The notes: a model not told the origin generated them from the letters alone. Numbered from the stretch's first letter, positions 28,690-45,500 are shown. The stretch: DNA of 64,000 bases from Thermomonas brevis (GCF_014395425.1 NZ_CP060711.1:3038001-3102000); one strand, 5' to 3'. Translations and numbers: made by a program.

Positions 28690-29186
28690 GCGAATCCGGC
28701 GGCGGCGACGATGCGGTGTCCTCGTCAGCGCCGAAGCGTCGCCGCCGCCCGGAACCTACGCCCGTCCAGCGCGCGCTGGGCCTGCTGACCCGGCGCGAGC
28801 ATTCCCGGCTGGAGCTTGCTCGCAAGCTCCAGCAGCGGGGAGTGGAGCGCGAGGAAGCTGCTTCCGTCATCGACAAGCTGGCCGATGCCGGCTGGCAGGA
28901 TGACGCCCGGTTCGCGGAATCGCTGGTGCGCAGCCGCGCCGGCAGCGGCTACGGTCCGGCCTATATCCGTGCCGAACTGGGCACGCACGGCCTCGGCAGC
29001 GAGGTCGTATCTGCCGCGATGGACGGCTTCGAGGGCGACTGGACGGAAAGCGCTCGCGACCTGCTGCGCCGTCGCCATCCGCAGGCGCTGGCCGGAGATC
29101 GCGATGCCCAACGCAAGGCGGCGGATTTCCTGCTGCGGCGCGGCTTCGGAATGGAGCAGGTGCGCGCGGCATTGGACGCCGAATAA
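28686..29186 (+). CDS. recX: Regulatory protein RecX
   Basis: 166 residues from a GTG start overlapping the recA stop by 4 bp (GTGA), so translationally coupled. After a disordered basic stretch ([20 protein letters not shown]), RecX helical repeats follow: [60 protein letters not shown], and a fourth ending [19 protein letters not shown]. RecX caps and disassembles RecA filaments. Confidence 0.95.
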   Translation: MSESGGGDDAVSSSAPKRRRRPEPTPVQRALGLLTRREHSRLELARKLQQRGVEREEAASVIDKLADAGWQDDARFAESLVRSRAGSGYGPAYIRAELGTHGLGSEVVSAAMDGFEGDWTESARDLLRRRHPQALAGDRDAQRKAADFLLRRGFGMEQVRAALDAE

Positions 29187-29219
29187 GTTCCACCCACTGA
29201 AACTAAGCCGGGCCGCCGG

Positions 29220-29579
29220 ATGAAACTCGTCGAAATCCGCACCTACAAGCTGAAAGCCGGTTCCGCCGGGCGGTTCGTGGCGGCATTCCGGGATGCGCTG
29301 CCGCTGGTGCGGGAAAGCGGCATGGATGTCGTGGCGTTCGGTCGCTCGGACCACGAGCACGAAAGCTTCTACCTGATCCGGGCCTACAACGACAGGGCCC
29401 ACCTGGAAGCGCAGCAGAATGCGTTCTATTCGTCGGATGCCTGGCGGAAGGGACCGCGCGCGCCGCTCCTCGCCTGTCTTGACGACTACCTCAACACGCT
29501 GGTCTGGCTCTCGGAGCAGAGCGTCGAGGACCTGCGCGCCAACAATGGTCTCGCCCCGCAGGCTGGCGTCGTTTCGTAA
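29220..29579 (+). CDS. NIPSNAP-family protein
   Basis: 119 residues of a ferredoxin-like alpha-beta barrel fold. The family's opening VEIRTYKLKAGSAGRFVAAF is present, as are YLIRAYNDRAHLEAQQNAFY and DAWRKGPRAPLLACLDDYLN. The biochemical role of bacterial NIPSNAP proteins is unclear; they resemble dimeric monooxygenase-fold stress proteins. It follows recX by 33 bp but has no obvious functional link to it. Confidence 0.8.
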   Translation: MKLVEIRTYKLKAGSAGRFVAAFRDALPLVRESGMDVVAFGRSDHEHESFYLIRAYNDRAHLEAQQNAFYSSDAWRKGPRAPLLACLDDYLNTLVWLSEQSVEDLRANNGLAPQAGVVS

Positions 29580-32600
<3,021 letters not shown>

Positions 32601-32632
32601 GCATCGACCGGGCCGTTGTGCCTGAAGTTGGC

Positions 32633-32662
32633 TTGTGGAATGCGAAGTCCGGCAAGTATGAT
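32633..32662 (+). promoter_or_regulatory. Putative csrA promoter
   Basis: TTGTGG (32633-32638) and TATGAT (32657-32662) with an 18-bp spacer, about 75 bp upstream of csrA in the alaS-csrA gap. Confidence 0.55.
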
Positions 32663-32736
32663 CGGGCCGACTGTTCGGAAAATCCGCACCTGCGACCGGC
32701 AGGTACACATATGGCTGCAGCGACAGGGGAGTTGCG

Positions 32737-32931
32737 ATGTTGATCTTGACCAGGCGAGTAGGTGAAACCCTGATGATCGGCGATGCGATCACCGTCACCG
32801 TGCTCGGCGTGAAGGGCAACCAGGTGCGGATCGGCATCACCGCGCCCAAGGACGTGGCCGTGCACCGCGAGGAGATCTACCAGCGCATCCAGGGCGGCGA
32901 GGAGCCGAGGGACGAAGAAAAAACCTCCTGA
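32737..32931 (+). CDS. csrA: Carbon storage regulator CsrA/RsmA
   Basis: 64 residues: [20 protein letters not shown] at the start and [20 protein letters not shown] in the middle, the universal CsrA sequence, with an AGGGGAG ribosome-binding site. The N-terminal Leu-Thr-Arg-Arg and Arg in VHREE form the RNA-binding surfaces for GGA motifs. It represses or stabilises mRNAs for secretion, motility and metabolism. The alaS-csrA-tRNA-Ser-tRNA-Arg order is conserved in gammaproteobacteria. Confidence 0.97.
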   Translation: MLILTRRVGETLMIGDAITVTVLGVKGNQVRIGITAPKDVAVHREEIYQRIQGGEEPRDEEKTS

Positions 32932-32986
32932 GGTTTGCCGGATCGCCTTTCGTTCTGTATCCTTGCCGGCTCGCGTTTCGCCTCAC

Positions 32987-33079
32987 GGAGACTTGCCCGA
33001 GAGGCCGAAGGGGCTCCCCTGCTAAGGGAGTATGGGGTCAAAAGCTCCATCGAGGGTTCGAATCCCTCAGTCTCCGCCA
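32987..33079 (+). tRNA. tRNA-Ser (GCU)
   Basis: 93 nt including an encoded CCA. Acceptor arms GGAGACT / AGTCTCC pair perfectly. The anticodon loop CTGCTAA gives anticodon GCU. A long variable arm (ATGGGGTCAAAAGCTCCAT) and the T-loop GGTTCGAATCC confirm a serine tRNA. Confidence 0.95.
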
Positions 33080-33162
33080 TCGCGGCGAAACGCGAAACAC
33101 CCGCACCGAACCGGAAATTTTCCGTTGACGTGCACCAAGCGGTTCTGCATAATTCCGCTTCT

Positions 33163-33239
33163 GCGCCCGTAGCTCAGTTGGATAGAGCACCAGGCTACGA
33201 ACTTGGGGGTCGGAGGTTCGAATCCTTCCGGGCGCGCCA
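33163..33239 (+). tRNA. tRNA-Arg (ACG)
   Basis: 77 nt including CCA. Acceptor arms GCGCCCG / CGGGCGC pair perfectly. The anticodon loop CTACGAA gives anticodon ACG (read as ICG after TadA editing). D arm AGCTCAGTTGGATAGAGC and T-loop GGTTCGAATCC are standard. Confidence 0.95.
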
Positions 33240-33255
33240 CCATAAAAGCTGAAAG

Positions 33256-33292
33256 AAGGGCCAACGGATTTTTCCGGTTGGCCCTTTTGTTT
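33256..33292 (+). terminator. Terminator after tRNA-Arg
   Basis: A 10-bp stem AAGGGCCAAC / GTTGGCCCTT with inner pairing and a T-rich loop, followed by TTTGTTTG. Confidence 0.85.
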
Positions 33293-33569
33293 GCGCGATT
33301 TCGTGCGTGTCAATTCCGCACCCAGTCTGGCTGTTCATCGATATCGGCTTACACCCTCGCGGTCATGGAACATCGATCCGTGAACTGCGCGAGTGTGCAG
33401 GCTGCTTGATCATTTGCTGATGTTGGGCGTGCCCGCTTTGGTTGGTATGTCCCTGGTCTAGTTGCTGGTTGCGATGCGGGGGTTCTTGTTCGCCTAAACC
33501 TTTTTGCCCGTACCGGGATTGACGTGGAGATGGCCACGGAATGGTCCGGGGCGAGCAGAAGGGGTTGTC

Positions 33570-36500
33570 ATGGTTGCAGTCGTCTCGGGCAATGGTCTGG
33601 GCTTGTTCACGACGTCGCTGGCGCAGCTGGGGTTGGCCGGCGGTGGCCCGTCGATCGGCGGCAGCCGGACGGACCAGTACGTCAACCTGGCGACCGGCAA
33701 CCTGGTTCTGACCGGTTGGGACGAGAGCCTGTTCGGCCACGGCTTCGCAACCGGGTTGGTGCGCACCTACAACAGCCAGGGCAGCTTCGCCCAGACGGGC
33801 ACGGATGGCTGGCAGACGGGCTACGAGCGCACCGTGCGCCTGGCATCCGGGACCAAGAACACCGTGGGCAGCACGGTGGAGCGGGCCACGGCGGATGGCA
33901 GCGTGGTGACCTACACGTGGGATGCGGCGCGGAGCGCCTACGTCTCGTCGCAGGGCGAGGGCGCCCACGACACGATCGTGCTGTCGGGGTCGGGATCGTC
34001 GGCGAAGTGGCTGTGGACGGAAGGCGGCACGCAGGTGCAGGAAACCTACACCGCAAGCAGTCTGGCGGTGGCCGGGAAGCTGGAGAAGATCGTCGACCTG
34101 GCGACGAAGGCGACCTATACGCTGAGCTACAGCGGCACGCTGTTGCAGAGCGTCACCGGCACGAACGGCGAGACGCTGACGTTCGGCTACGACGACCAGA
34201 ACCGGCTGATCAGCCTGGGCACGTCCGAGCGCGATGTCGGTGGCGTGCTGGTGACCAAGGGCCAGGTGAGCTACGGCTACGACGCGGCCGGGCGGCTGAG
34301 CTGGGTGCAGACCGACCTGACGCCCGAGAGCGCGCTGGACAATACCTGGGATGCCGGCGCTCCGGCGAACAACGACGGCAAGTCGTATCGGGTCGCGTAC
34401 ACCTACGCCGACGCCAGTTCGTTGCGGATCACCGGCGTCGCCACCAGCGACGGCATCACGGTGGCCTATACCTACGATGCCTCCGGACGCATCGCCAGCG
34501 TCACCCAGGGCGGGGTGGCCGATGGGTCCGCCCAGTCGCTGACCTATGCGTACTCGGCGGGGGCCACGACCGTCACCGATGCCGCCGGCCGGAGCTGGAC
34601 CTACCAGTACGATGCGGCGGGCCAGTTGACCGCGGTGCTGGAGCCGGCGGTCGGCGGCCAGCGTGCCGTGACCGACTACAGCTACGACGCCGCCGGCAAC
34701 GTGGTGCGCATCCGCCAGGCCGCGTATGCGGGGGCGATGTCCACGCTGGACACGGTGTACCAATACGACGCCAACGGCAACGTGATCCTGCAGCGCGACC
34801 TGCTCGGCAACACGGTCGTGCGCACGTACAGCAGCGAGAATCGAGTCCTGACCGAAGCGCGCTACACGGTGCCGGATGCGGACGGGTTGGACCCGACTCA
34901 CGCCGGCACCGTCAACGTGCCGGGCGACGCGTTGGTCACGCGGTACGTTTACGACACCACCAATCCGCGTCTGCTGCGCTTCGTGATCGATGCCGCCGGT
35001 CGGGTGACGGAAACCCAGTACAACGCCTCGGGCGTGGCGCAGGGCCTGGCGTCGATGACGCGCAGCTTCGTGGGCGCGATGTACGACACCAGCGGGCTGC
35101 CGGTGTCCGGCGTGCCGACGTTGACCGAGATGACGGACTGGGCGACGGCCGGGCGTGGGCAGACCGCCCGGACCGACTTCAGCTATGACGCACAGGGGCG
35201 GCTGTCCCAGCGCACGGACTACGCGACCGTCTCCTCCTCGAGCGGTGCAGGCGTCCTGGACGATGCCACCTCGATCACGCGCTACACGTACGACGCCCAG
35301 GGCTTGCTGCGCCAGCAGGTGGCGGTGCATGGCGTGGGACGCACGGTGGCGGGCGTGGCGCCGGGCGGCAGCGAGGTCGTGGATTACGTGTACGACGGAC
35401 TGGGGCGGCTGCTGAGCACGATCCGCCGCAGCAGCGAGACCGCGGCCAACGACGACGCCAACACCGTCACGACCACCGTTGCCTACGTGGACTCGTCGCG
35501 TCGGGTGGTCACGACGCTCGACAGCGGCTTGGTGCGCACTGAGGTGCGCAATGCCGCGGGCCTGCTGCTGTCGCTGAGCGAGGCGGGGACGGTTGCGGGC
35601 GCGCAGGTGACGCGAACGGCGCAAAGCGTCTACGACGCGACCGGGCGTCTGCGTGCCGTGCAGGACGCAACCGGCGGACTTACCTACTTCTTCTACGATG
35701 CCGCCGGCCGCCTGAGCGCGGCGGTGGATGCGACCGGCGCGGTCACGAAGACGCTCTACGACGCCATCGGCCGCGTCAGCGGCAGCGTGTCCTATGCCAA
35801 CCGGGTGGCGACGACGGGGTGGTATTCCGCAGGGGCGGTGGTCAAGGACGAACTGGTCTATGCGGCCGGGGCACCGGCGCTGTCGGGGACCCAGGCCTGG
35901 GTTCAGACCGACGCGGCGAACGATCGCACGGCGACGCGCGCGTACGATGCGGCGGGCCGCCTGGCGAGCGAGACCGATGCCGCCGGGCTGGTGACGAGCT
36001 ACGCCTATGATGGCGCGGGCCGGTTGCTGTCGAGCACGGAAAGCGGAGACGGCGCCTCGCGGGTGAAGCGGTTCTTCTACGACGTCACCGACCGACTGGT
36101 GGCGACGCTGGATGCGGGCGGCTTCCTGGTCGAGATGATCTACGATGCGGCCGGCCGTCTGGCGCTGACGAAGCGCTACGCCACCCGCACCAACAATGCG
36201 TACTGGCAAAACGGCACCTTGGACCAGTTGCGTCCGCTCGCGGATGCGGCCAACGACCAGGTCGAACACCTGCTCTACGACGGGCGCGGCAACCAGGTCG
36301 GCCTGGTGGATGCCGAAGGGTATCTGACCGAGTTCCTCTACGACGAGAAGAACAACCAGCGCGTCGTCAAGGCCTACGCCAAGAAGCTGACGGGGCTGAC
36401 GGGCAGCGAGACGCTGGCGACCCTGCGGACCAGCGCAATGAAGAGCCCGCCGGCCGAACCGTACCGGTTGACCCAGCGCAGCTTCAATGGGTTGGGCCAG

Positions 36501-39500
36501 GTGGTCGTCGAGCTCAATCCCGAAGGCACGGTGACCCGCTACAGCTACGACGAGGCGGGCCGGCTCGTGCGGACGGAGGCGGGGCAGGGCACGAGCGAAG
36601 TGCGGGAGAATTATCTCCGCTACGACGTGTTCGGCCAGGTGACCGGCGAGATGAGCGGCCAGCAGGCGGCCGACGCGGCGGCGATGCTCGGCAAGAGCCT
36701 GGATGATCCAAGCCTGAGCGAGGCGCAGCGCGAGAGCGCCTATGCCCAGTATGGCCTGCGGCATAGCTACGACCTGCTGGGCCGGCGTACCGAAACCGTC
36801 GACGCCAGCGGCGCCAAGACCTTCTATTTTTACGATGCGCAGGGGCGGCAGACCTTCGTCGTGCGCGGCGTCAAGGCCAATGGCATCGCCAACGCGCAGG
36901 GCGAGGTGACCGAAACCCGCTACACGGCCTTCGGCCAGGTCGGCGAGGTGCTGGTCTACACCGGGCGCATCGCCATCGCCCAGCCGGGCGTCCGGGCCAG
37001 CGTCCAGAGCGCGATCTCCACCCTGAGCTTCGTGGCGGCGACCGATGCCCGCCGCCAGTACGCGTACGACCGACGCGGCCTGCTGACGCGGCTGACCGAC
37101 GCCGAGGGCGTGCAGACGGCGATGAGCTACAACGCCTTCGGCGAACTGGCGGAACAGACCACGGCCTACGGTACTGGCCAGGCCAGCACGACGCGGTACG
37201 CCTACAACCCGCGTGGCCAGATGAACTCCCGCACCGAGGCCGATGGCACCGCGCTGGCGCGCACCACGACCCAGACGTTCGACGCGTTCGGCCGCGTGGC
37301 GACCGTCACCGACGCGCTTGGCAGCGTCACCACGCTGACCTACGACAGGCGGGGGCGCCAGGTCGGCATGAGCCGAACCGTGTCCGGGCAGCTGGAAAGC
37401 ACGAGTACGGTCTACGACGCCTTCGACCGCGTGGTGAGCCAGGCCGATGCGCGGGGTTACGTCACGACCTATGCCCATAGCGACAGTGCGCGCAGCCTGG
37501 TGGTGACCACGCCGGAGGGCGTGTCCGTCACCACCGTGCACAACCGGTTCGGGCAGACCGTGACCGTGAGCCAGGCATTGCCGGGCGGCGGCACGGCCAC
37601 GGCCACCACGACCTACGACAGGAACGGTGCGGTCGTCTCGGTTCTCGATCCGCTGGGCAACAGCACGGGCAACGTCTACGACGTTCGCGGATTGCTGACG
37701 GAGGCGACGGACGCCAGCGGCCGCAAGGTGCAATACACCTACGATGCGATCGGTCGCCAGCTGACCCGGGTGGAGGATCCGGGGGCCGGCAAGCTCAATC
37801 TGACCACGACGTATACCTACGACGGACAGGGGCGGCGGCTGGACGTGACCGACGCCAGCGGCCGGCTCACCCGGATGAGCTACGACCGCGAGGGGCGCCT
37901 GACCCAGGTCGCCCGGGATCCGAACGGGTTGAACCTGCGCACGGTGACGTCCTACGACGCCGCCGGTCGAGTGCTGACGGTCACCGAAGGCTATGGCACC
38001 AGCGCGGCCACGACGGTGCAGTACGCCTACGACGCGCTGAACCGTCGCGTCGCCGAAACCGTCGATCCGGGCACCGGCAAGCTCAATCTCATCACCCGCT
38101 ACGCGTACGACGCGAACGACAATCTGGTCACCCGCACGGACGCGCTGGGCAACCTGACGCGGTACGCCTACGACGAGGCGGGCCGGTTGCGCTTCGTGGT
38201 GGATGCCGCCGGCGCGCTCGTCGAGACGGTTTACGACAAGAACGGCAATGCGGTCCTGACCCGCGAATACGCCAAGGCGCTCAGCGCCGGCGCGCTGGCG
38301 GCCCTTGCCGCGGCGCCGACGACCGGTGCGCTGCAGGCGCTGGTGACGAGCGAGTCGCTCCTGAACAATGCGGCGGATCGCCTCGGCTACCAGGTGTTCG
38401 ACCGCGACAACCGGGTGCGCTTCACGCTGGACGCAGCGGGCAGCCTGACCGAAACCCGCTACGACAGCGCCGGACGGGTGCAGCAGAGCTTGGCGTATGG
38501 GGCGGCGTTTACCACGTCGACGGTCCTGACCAAGCTGCGCGCCGGCACGGCGGCCGTGAGCGACTTCACCGGCTTTGCCAGCGCCAACGAGAGCGCCGCG
38601 CGGGCGAGCCAGTACGTCTACGACGCCGCGGGGCGCGTGGTCTATGCGCTGACCCGAAGCGATGCGGGCGCGGTGGTCAGCGAGCGCCGCTATGACGCCT
38701 CCGGCCTGAAGACCGCCGACGTCGCCTATGCGGTGACGATCCCCTACGTGGCCGGACAGATGGCCGCGCAGGTCGCCAGTGCGCTCGCGACGGCAGGCGG
38801 CAATGCCGCCGACCAGCAGCGCCTGACCCGCTATGCCTACGACGGGGCGGGGCGGCTGCGGTTCTCGGTGGACGATGCCGGCGCGGTGACCGAGCAGCGC
38901 TACGATGGTGCGGACCGGGTCGTCTCGACGCATGCCTATGCCACGCCGGTGACGATCGCCACGGTGACGGAGGCGGCGGTGGCCGCCCTGGTGGCCGGGC
39001 AGGCCAACGTCCAGCGCACCGGTTACGCCTACGACAATGCCGGTCGCCTGACCGGCACGACGGACGCGCTGAACAAGACCGAGTCCTACGGCTACGACGC
39101 GGCCGGCCGCCGCACCAGCGTCACCAACAAGCTGGGCGCGGTCTGGACCTACGAATACGATGCGGCCGGCAGGATGACGGCGGAGCGCTCGCCCGCCGTC
39201 GCCGTCGCCCGCTACGACGCGAGCGGCAACGTCGTGGTGAGCACGACGTCCATCGTGACCCGGCGCACCTACGACGCGCTGGGCCAGGTGCTGACGGTGA
39301 CGGAGAACGCCGGGACGGCGGAAGAACGCACCGTCACTTACGAGTACGACGTGCGCGGCCGGCAGAGCCGGACGCTCTTCCCGGATGCCTGGCAGCTGGA
39401 CGACAACGGCGTCCTGGCGGCCACCGGTGTCCAGCCCGACGTGCGCGTGGCCTACGATGCGCTTGATCGCGCGGTGGTCCAGAAGGACGTGCGCGGCAAC

Positions 39501-42500
39501 TACAGCTACAAGGTGTACGACAGCCTGGGCCGGCTGGCCTACGACATCGACGAAGCCGGCTACGTGACCGCGTATGCCTACGACGCCTACGGCGAGCAGA
39601 CCGGGCTGACGCGTTATGCCAACAAGCTCAATACCGCCAAGTTGACGGGCTGGACGGCGGGCCAGGCGATCACGCGGGCGCAGATGGCGGGATCGGGCGT
39701 GTTGACCGCCAGCGCCGACGACCGCACGCTGACCACCACCTACGACCGGCTGGGCCGCAAGAGCGCGATCACCCAGCCGTCCGTCGCCTATTACATGGCC
39801 GATGGCACGCTGGCGACGGGCACGCCGACGACGCGGTTCGAGTACGACGCCTACGGCAACCTGGTCAAGGAGCGGCAGCTGCTGGAAGGCACGCCCGACC
39901 AGGCCGATGCGATCTGGGCGGACACCTTCCACTACTACGACGAGCTGGGGCGGCGGATCCGCACCGTCGATGCCGAAGGCTACGTCACCGCCTGGCAATA
40001 CGATGCGTTGGGCCGGGTGGAACTCCAGATCGAGTTCGCGCGGAAGATCGAGACGGCCGGGTTGACGACCGGCACCCTGCCGCCGCTGCCCGCGGTGGGC
40101 AATGCGGCCACCGGCTACGATCGCAGCACGCTCTGGAGCTACGACCTGCTCGGACGCAAGGTCAAGGAAAGCGCGTCGCACCTGTACCAGACCGCTGCGG
40201 GCGCCAACGAGCGGCGCATGGTCGATACGGCGTTCGGCTATGACGCCGAGGGGCGCCTGCTCACCACCACGGTCGATGGCGTGAAGGTCAGCGGCATCGC
40301 CTACGATGCGCTCGGCCGCACCCTCTCGACGACCGAAACCGAACACAAGGTGCTGCGCAGCGACTGGCAGAGCCTGCTCGCGGGCAACGCGAACCTGGAT
40401 CTGTCCAGCGCGGCCCTGTACGTCGACGCCGCGCCCTATACCACGATGGACTACGACGCCTTCGGCAACGCGCTGCGGGTGGTGCGCTATGCCGGCGGCG
40501 ACCCGGCCAGCGGTGCGCCGAACGCGGGCGATGCGGCGAACGCCGTGACCACCGTGCGCTACGACCGGCAGGGGCGCGCGGTCGCCACCCGGGATGCCGT
40601 CGGTACGTTCTGGTACAGCCGCTACGACGCCGCGGACAACGTCGTGGATGCCTGGTACACGCTGACCGGCGCCAGCGGCAACATGACGGTGCATACCGTC
40701 GCCAGCTACGACGCCATCGGCCGGCAGCTCACGTCCGTCACCACGCGCACGCCGGCGGGCGGCGGCGCAGCGCTCACCGATGCGCAGAGCGCGGTGGCCT
40801 ACAACGCCTTCGGCGAAATCACCGCGCAGGGCGCGACCGCCGCCGCCCTGGCGTCGGCCGCGACCTCGGCGCGCTACGTCTACGACAAGGCGGGTCGGGT
40901 CGTTGCCTCGAACGCGGACACCGGCGCCAACCGCAGCTACTTCTACGATCTGGCCGGGCACCAGGTGCGCGAAGAGCGGCCGTGGACGAACGACGGGGCG
41001 GCGGCGACCGCGGTCTACCTGACGAAGAACGACAAGCTGGGCCGGGTGATCGGCCAGGTCCTGCCGTCCTGGAAGGTGGATGCCAGCGCGACCGCGCAGG
41101 TCAGCGTCAGTCTGGATCGCTGGGGCAACGTGCTCGTCCAGACCGATCCGCTCGGCAACGTCACCCAGTACGCCTACAACGACCGGGACCAGGTCATCCG
41201 GCAGACCGCGCCCAGCGTCAAGGTCATCGACGAAACCGGCGCCGAACGCTGGCAGGCGCCGGAAACGCGGTGGATGTACGACGCGCTGGGCCGGCTGATC
41301 GCGACGCAGGACGCCAATGGCCACGTGCGGCGCTACGAGTACGATGCGGCGGGCCAGCAGGTGCGGGTCACGGACGCGACCGGCGGGGTGTCCCGCAAGG
41401 GCTACGACGTGCTCGGCCGTGAAGTGGCGGCCCAGGATGCGGTGGGCTACCTGACCTACGTCGATTACGACAAGCTCGATCATGCGGTGGCGCAGGGCGA
41501 CTTCCTGCCGAACGGGAGCGCGCGCGCCAAGACGGTCCTGCAGTCCTATCTGCTCGACCAGAACGGTGGGCGGCTGCAGACGACCGATGCCACCGGCAGC
41601 TGGATCAAGTACGACTACGACAGCCGCGGTCTGCTGGTGCGCAGCCAGACCAAGGCCGGGGTGGTGCGGGCCAGCGCCTACGACGCGCAGGGGCGCAAGA
41701 TCCGTGAAACGATCGCGTCGGACAGCAACACCTGGGTCTACGACTACTTCGGCCGCCTTACCGACCACGTCGACATGGGCGGATCCAATTACGACTACGC
41801 CTACGACGCGCGCAGCGGGCTGCTGACGGCGGTCACCGGCTTCCAGCCCATGGGGGTGATGGCGATGCAGGGCGGGGAGGGAAGCGGGTACGTCATGCCG
41901 ATGCGGCAGCAGCTGCCGCCGGAGGATTGGCCCGACTTGCCGCCGGACACCGACCTGACCCAGATGCCGGTGAACCGGCGTACCGAGTACTACGCCAACG
42001 GCCTGGTGATGCGCGTCACCGATGGCCCGATCACCTACTACTACGAGTACGACGCGTCCGGGAACCGGACCCTGGAAGCCACGCAGACGGTGGATGGCGC
42101 CGGCAACCAGGTGCACACCATCACCCGCACCACCTACGACAGCCACAACCGCATCATCCGGGTCACCAACCAGGACATGGCGGCCGGCGGGAAATACACG
42201 CTGGATCTGAGCTACGACTACGACGCGGTGGGCAACCGCCGCCGGGTTGTGGCCAACAGCGCCTATGGCACCAATGCCGCGCCGCTGGACCCCACCAACC
42301 AGGCGCCCGTGGTCGCCGCGCCGATCCCCGACCAGACGGCGCCAGCCAACGGAAGCAACTGGAGCTTTGTTGTCCCAGCCAACACCTTCACCGATCCCGA
42401 AGGCGGCGCGCTGACCTACAGCGCCACCGGGCTGCCGGACTGGCTGCACTTCGATGCGGCCACCCGCACCTTCAGCGGCGTGCCGCAGGAGGCGGGCAGC

Positions 42501-45500
42501 TGGAGTATCACGGTCATCGCCCAGGATGCAAAGGGCGCCAGTGTCACCGATACGTTCAACGTCACCACCCCGAATGTGGCGCCGACCGTATCCAGCCCCA
42601 TTCCGGACCAGACGGTGAACGCCAATCAGGTCTGGCGCTACACCATTCCGGCCAACACGTTCGCGGATCGCAACGGCCAGGAACTGATATGCAGCGTCGA
42701 CGGGAAGCCTTCATGGATCACCTTCGATCCCGCCACCCGCACGTTCAGCGGCACCAGCCCAGCCTCGGGCAGTTGGGCGATCACCGTCACCGCCAGTGAC
42801 GGCAGCTTGAGCGTCAGCGACACCTTCACGGTCGCCATCGGCACGTCCTCGAACCGCTCTCCGGTGGTGTCCAACCCGATCCCGGACCAGGCAGCTCCCG
42901 CCACCGGCGGTGCCTGGAGTTACACCTTCCCGCCGACCACCTTCACCGATCCCGACGGCAGCGCGCTGACCTATACCGCCAGCGGCATGCCGGCGTGGAT
43001 GGCGTTCGACGCTAGTACGCGCAAATTCAGCGGCACTCCGAAGGAGGTGGGCAGCTGGAGCATCACCGTCATTGCGCAGGACCCGCAGGGCGCCAATGTT
43101 ACGGACACCTTCATCGTCACCACGCCCAATGCGGCGCCGACGGTGTCCAGTCCCATCCCCGACCAGACGGCCAATGCCAGCCAGGCGTGGAGCTATACCG
43201 TGCCGGCCGGCACCTTCAGCGACCGCAATGGACAAGCGCTGAGCTTCGAGGTCAGCGGAAGGCCACCGTGGGCGATCTTCAATCCGGATACGCGCACTTT
43301 CAGCGGCGTGGCGCCTACCTCCGGCAGCTGGTCGATCACGGTCACTGCCAGCGATGGCGACTTGAGCGTCAGCGATACCTTCACGCTTACCGTTCTGGGA
43401 CCCAATCAGGTTCCGGTGGTCACCAATCCGATTCCGGATCAGAACGCGCAGGCGACGGGAGGCAACTGGAGCTTCGTCGTCCCGGCGAACACCTTCAACG
43501 ATCCGGACGGTGGCGCACTCACTTACAGCACCGGCGCCCTGCCGCAGTGGCTCCACTTCGACGCCGCCAGCCGCACCTTCAGCGGCACGCTCTCGACGCT
43601 CGGCAGCTGGAACATCACCGTGACGGCGCAGGACCCGCGGGGAGGTACGGTCAGCGATACCTTTACCGTCACCGTCATTGCGGTTCCCAACCAGGCGCCG
43701 GTGGTGTCCAACGCCATCCCGGACCAGACCGCCACGACCGGTCAGGCATGGAGTTACACCCTTCCGGCCAACACCTTCACCGATCCCAACGGCGATCCGC
43801 TGACCTACGATGCCTGGCAATGGGTGCTGGTCAATGGCATCCAGGCGGGCGGTGGCAGCCAGGCGACGCTCATGATGCTGCCGCCGGACGATCCCGAAGA
43901 CCCGCCGGGCGGCGGCGGTTCGTACTGGACGGAGCAGCCGCTCCCCAGCTGGCTGAGCTTCAATGCGGCTACGCGCACCTTCACCGGCACGCCGCCCGCG
44001 CAGGGCAGTCTGCAACTGAGGGTCTGGGCCCGCGATGGACGCGGCGGTGCGGTGTCCGACACGTTCACGCTGACCATCAATCCGGTTCCCAACCGCGCGC
44101 CGGTGGTGTCCAGTCCCATCCCGGACCAAGGTGGCACCGCTGGTCAGGCGTGGAGTTACGTTTTCCCGGCCAACACCTTCAGCGACCCGGACGGCAATGC
44201 GCTGACCTACACGGCCAGCGGGATGCCGCCGGGAGTGAGCTTCACCGCCAGTACCCGCAAGTTCAGCGGCACGCCGACGACGGCGGGCAGCTGGAACGTG
44301 ACGGTGACGGCGCGCGATCCGTCGGGCGCGACGGTGAGCGATACCTTCGTCGTGACCATCGCGGCGGCAAACCAGGCGCCGGTGGTGTCCAATGCCATCC
44401 CGGACCAGACCGCCACGACCGGTCAGGCATGGAGTTACACCCTCCCGGCCAATACTTTCACCGATCCCAACGGCGATGCGTTGACCTACGATGCCTGGCA
44501 ATGGGTGCTGGTCAATGGCATCCAGGCGGGCGGCGGCAGTCAGGCGACGCTCATGATGCTGCCGCCGGACGATCCCGAAGACCCGCCGGGCGGCGGCGGT
44601 TCGTACTGGACGGAGCAGCCGCTGCCCAGCTGGCTGAGCTTCAATGCGGCCACGCGCACCTTCACCGGTACGCCGCCCGCGCAGGGCAGCCTGCAGCTGA
44701 GGGTCTGGGCTCGCGATGGACGCGGCGGCGCAGTCTCCGACACGTTCACGCTGACCATCAATCCGATCCCCAACCGCGCGCCGGTGGTGTCCAGCCCCAT
44801 CCCGGACCAGGGCGGCACAGTCGGCCAGGCGTGGAACTACGTGTTCCCGGCCAACGCCTTCAGTGATCCGGACGGCAATGCGCTGACCTACACGGCCAGC
44901 GGGATGCCGCCGGGCGTGAGCTTCACGGCCAGTACCCGCAAGTTCAGCGGCACGCCGACGACGGCGGGCAGCTGGAACGTGACGGTGACGGCGCGCGATC
45001 CGTCGGGCGCGACGGTGAGCGATACCTTCGTCGTGACCATCGCAGCGGCAAACCAGGCGCCGGTGGTCTCCAATGCCATCCCGGATCGGACGGCGAACGC
45101 AGGCAGCGCCTGGAGTTACACCCTGCCGGCCAACACCTTCACCGATCCCAACGGCGATGCGTTGACCTACGATGCCTGGCAATGGGTGCTGGTCAATGGC
45201 ATCCAGGCGGGCGGCGGCAGTCAGGCGAAGCTCATGATGCTGCCGCCGGACGATCCCGAAGACCCGCCGGGCGGCGGCGGCTCGTACTGGACGGAGCAGC
45301 CGTTGCCCAGTTGGCTGAGCTTCAATGCGGCCACGCGCACCTTCACCGGTACGCCGCCCGCACAGGGCAGCCTGCAGCTGAGAGTCTGGGCCCGCGATGG
45401 ACGCGGTGGTGCGGTGTCCGACACCTTCACCCTGACCATCGGTGCGCCGCTGAACCGCGCGCCGGTGGTGTCCGCGCCCATTCCGGATCAGAGCGCCAGC

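Noticed and set aside
33349-33537. Small minus-strand frame between tRNA-Arg and the giant gene
   Set aside because: Low-complexity Arg/Thr/Pro composition, no ribosome-binding site, no domain.
32987-33569. tRNA-Ser/tRNA-Arg as integration site of a genomic island holding the toxin locus
   Set aside because: No integrase, no direct repeat of a tRNA 3' end found to the right, and the giant gene shares the GC content of the chromosome. The tRNA neighbourhood is the conserved csrA context.
33363-42449. A 3028-codon open frame antisense to the giant YD gene
   Set aside because: It mirrors the repetitive high-GC coding strand (endless Val-Gly-His-Arg patterns), has no ribosome-binding site or domain, and runs into the tRNA-side intergenic region. 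It is a codon-bias shadow.
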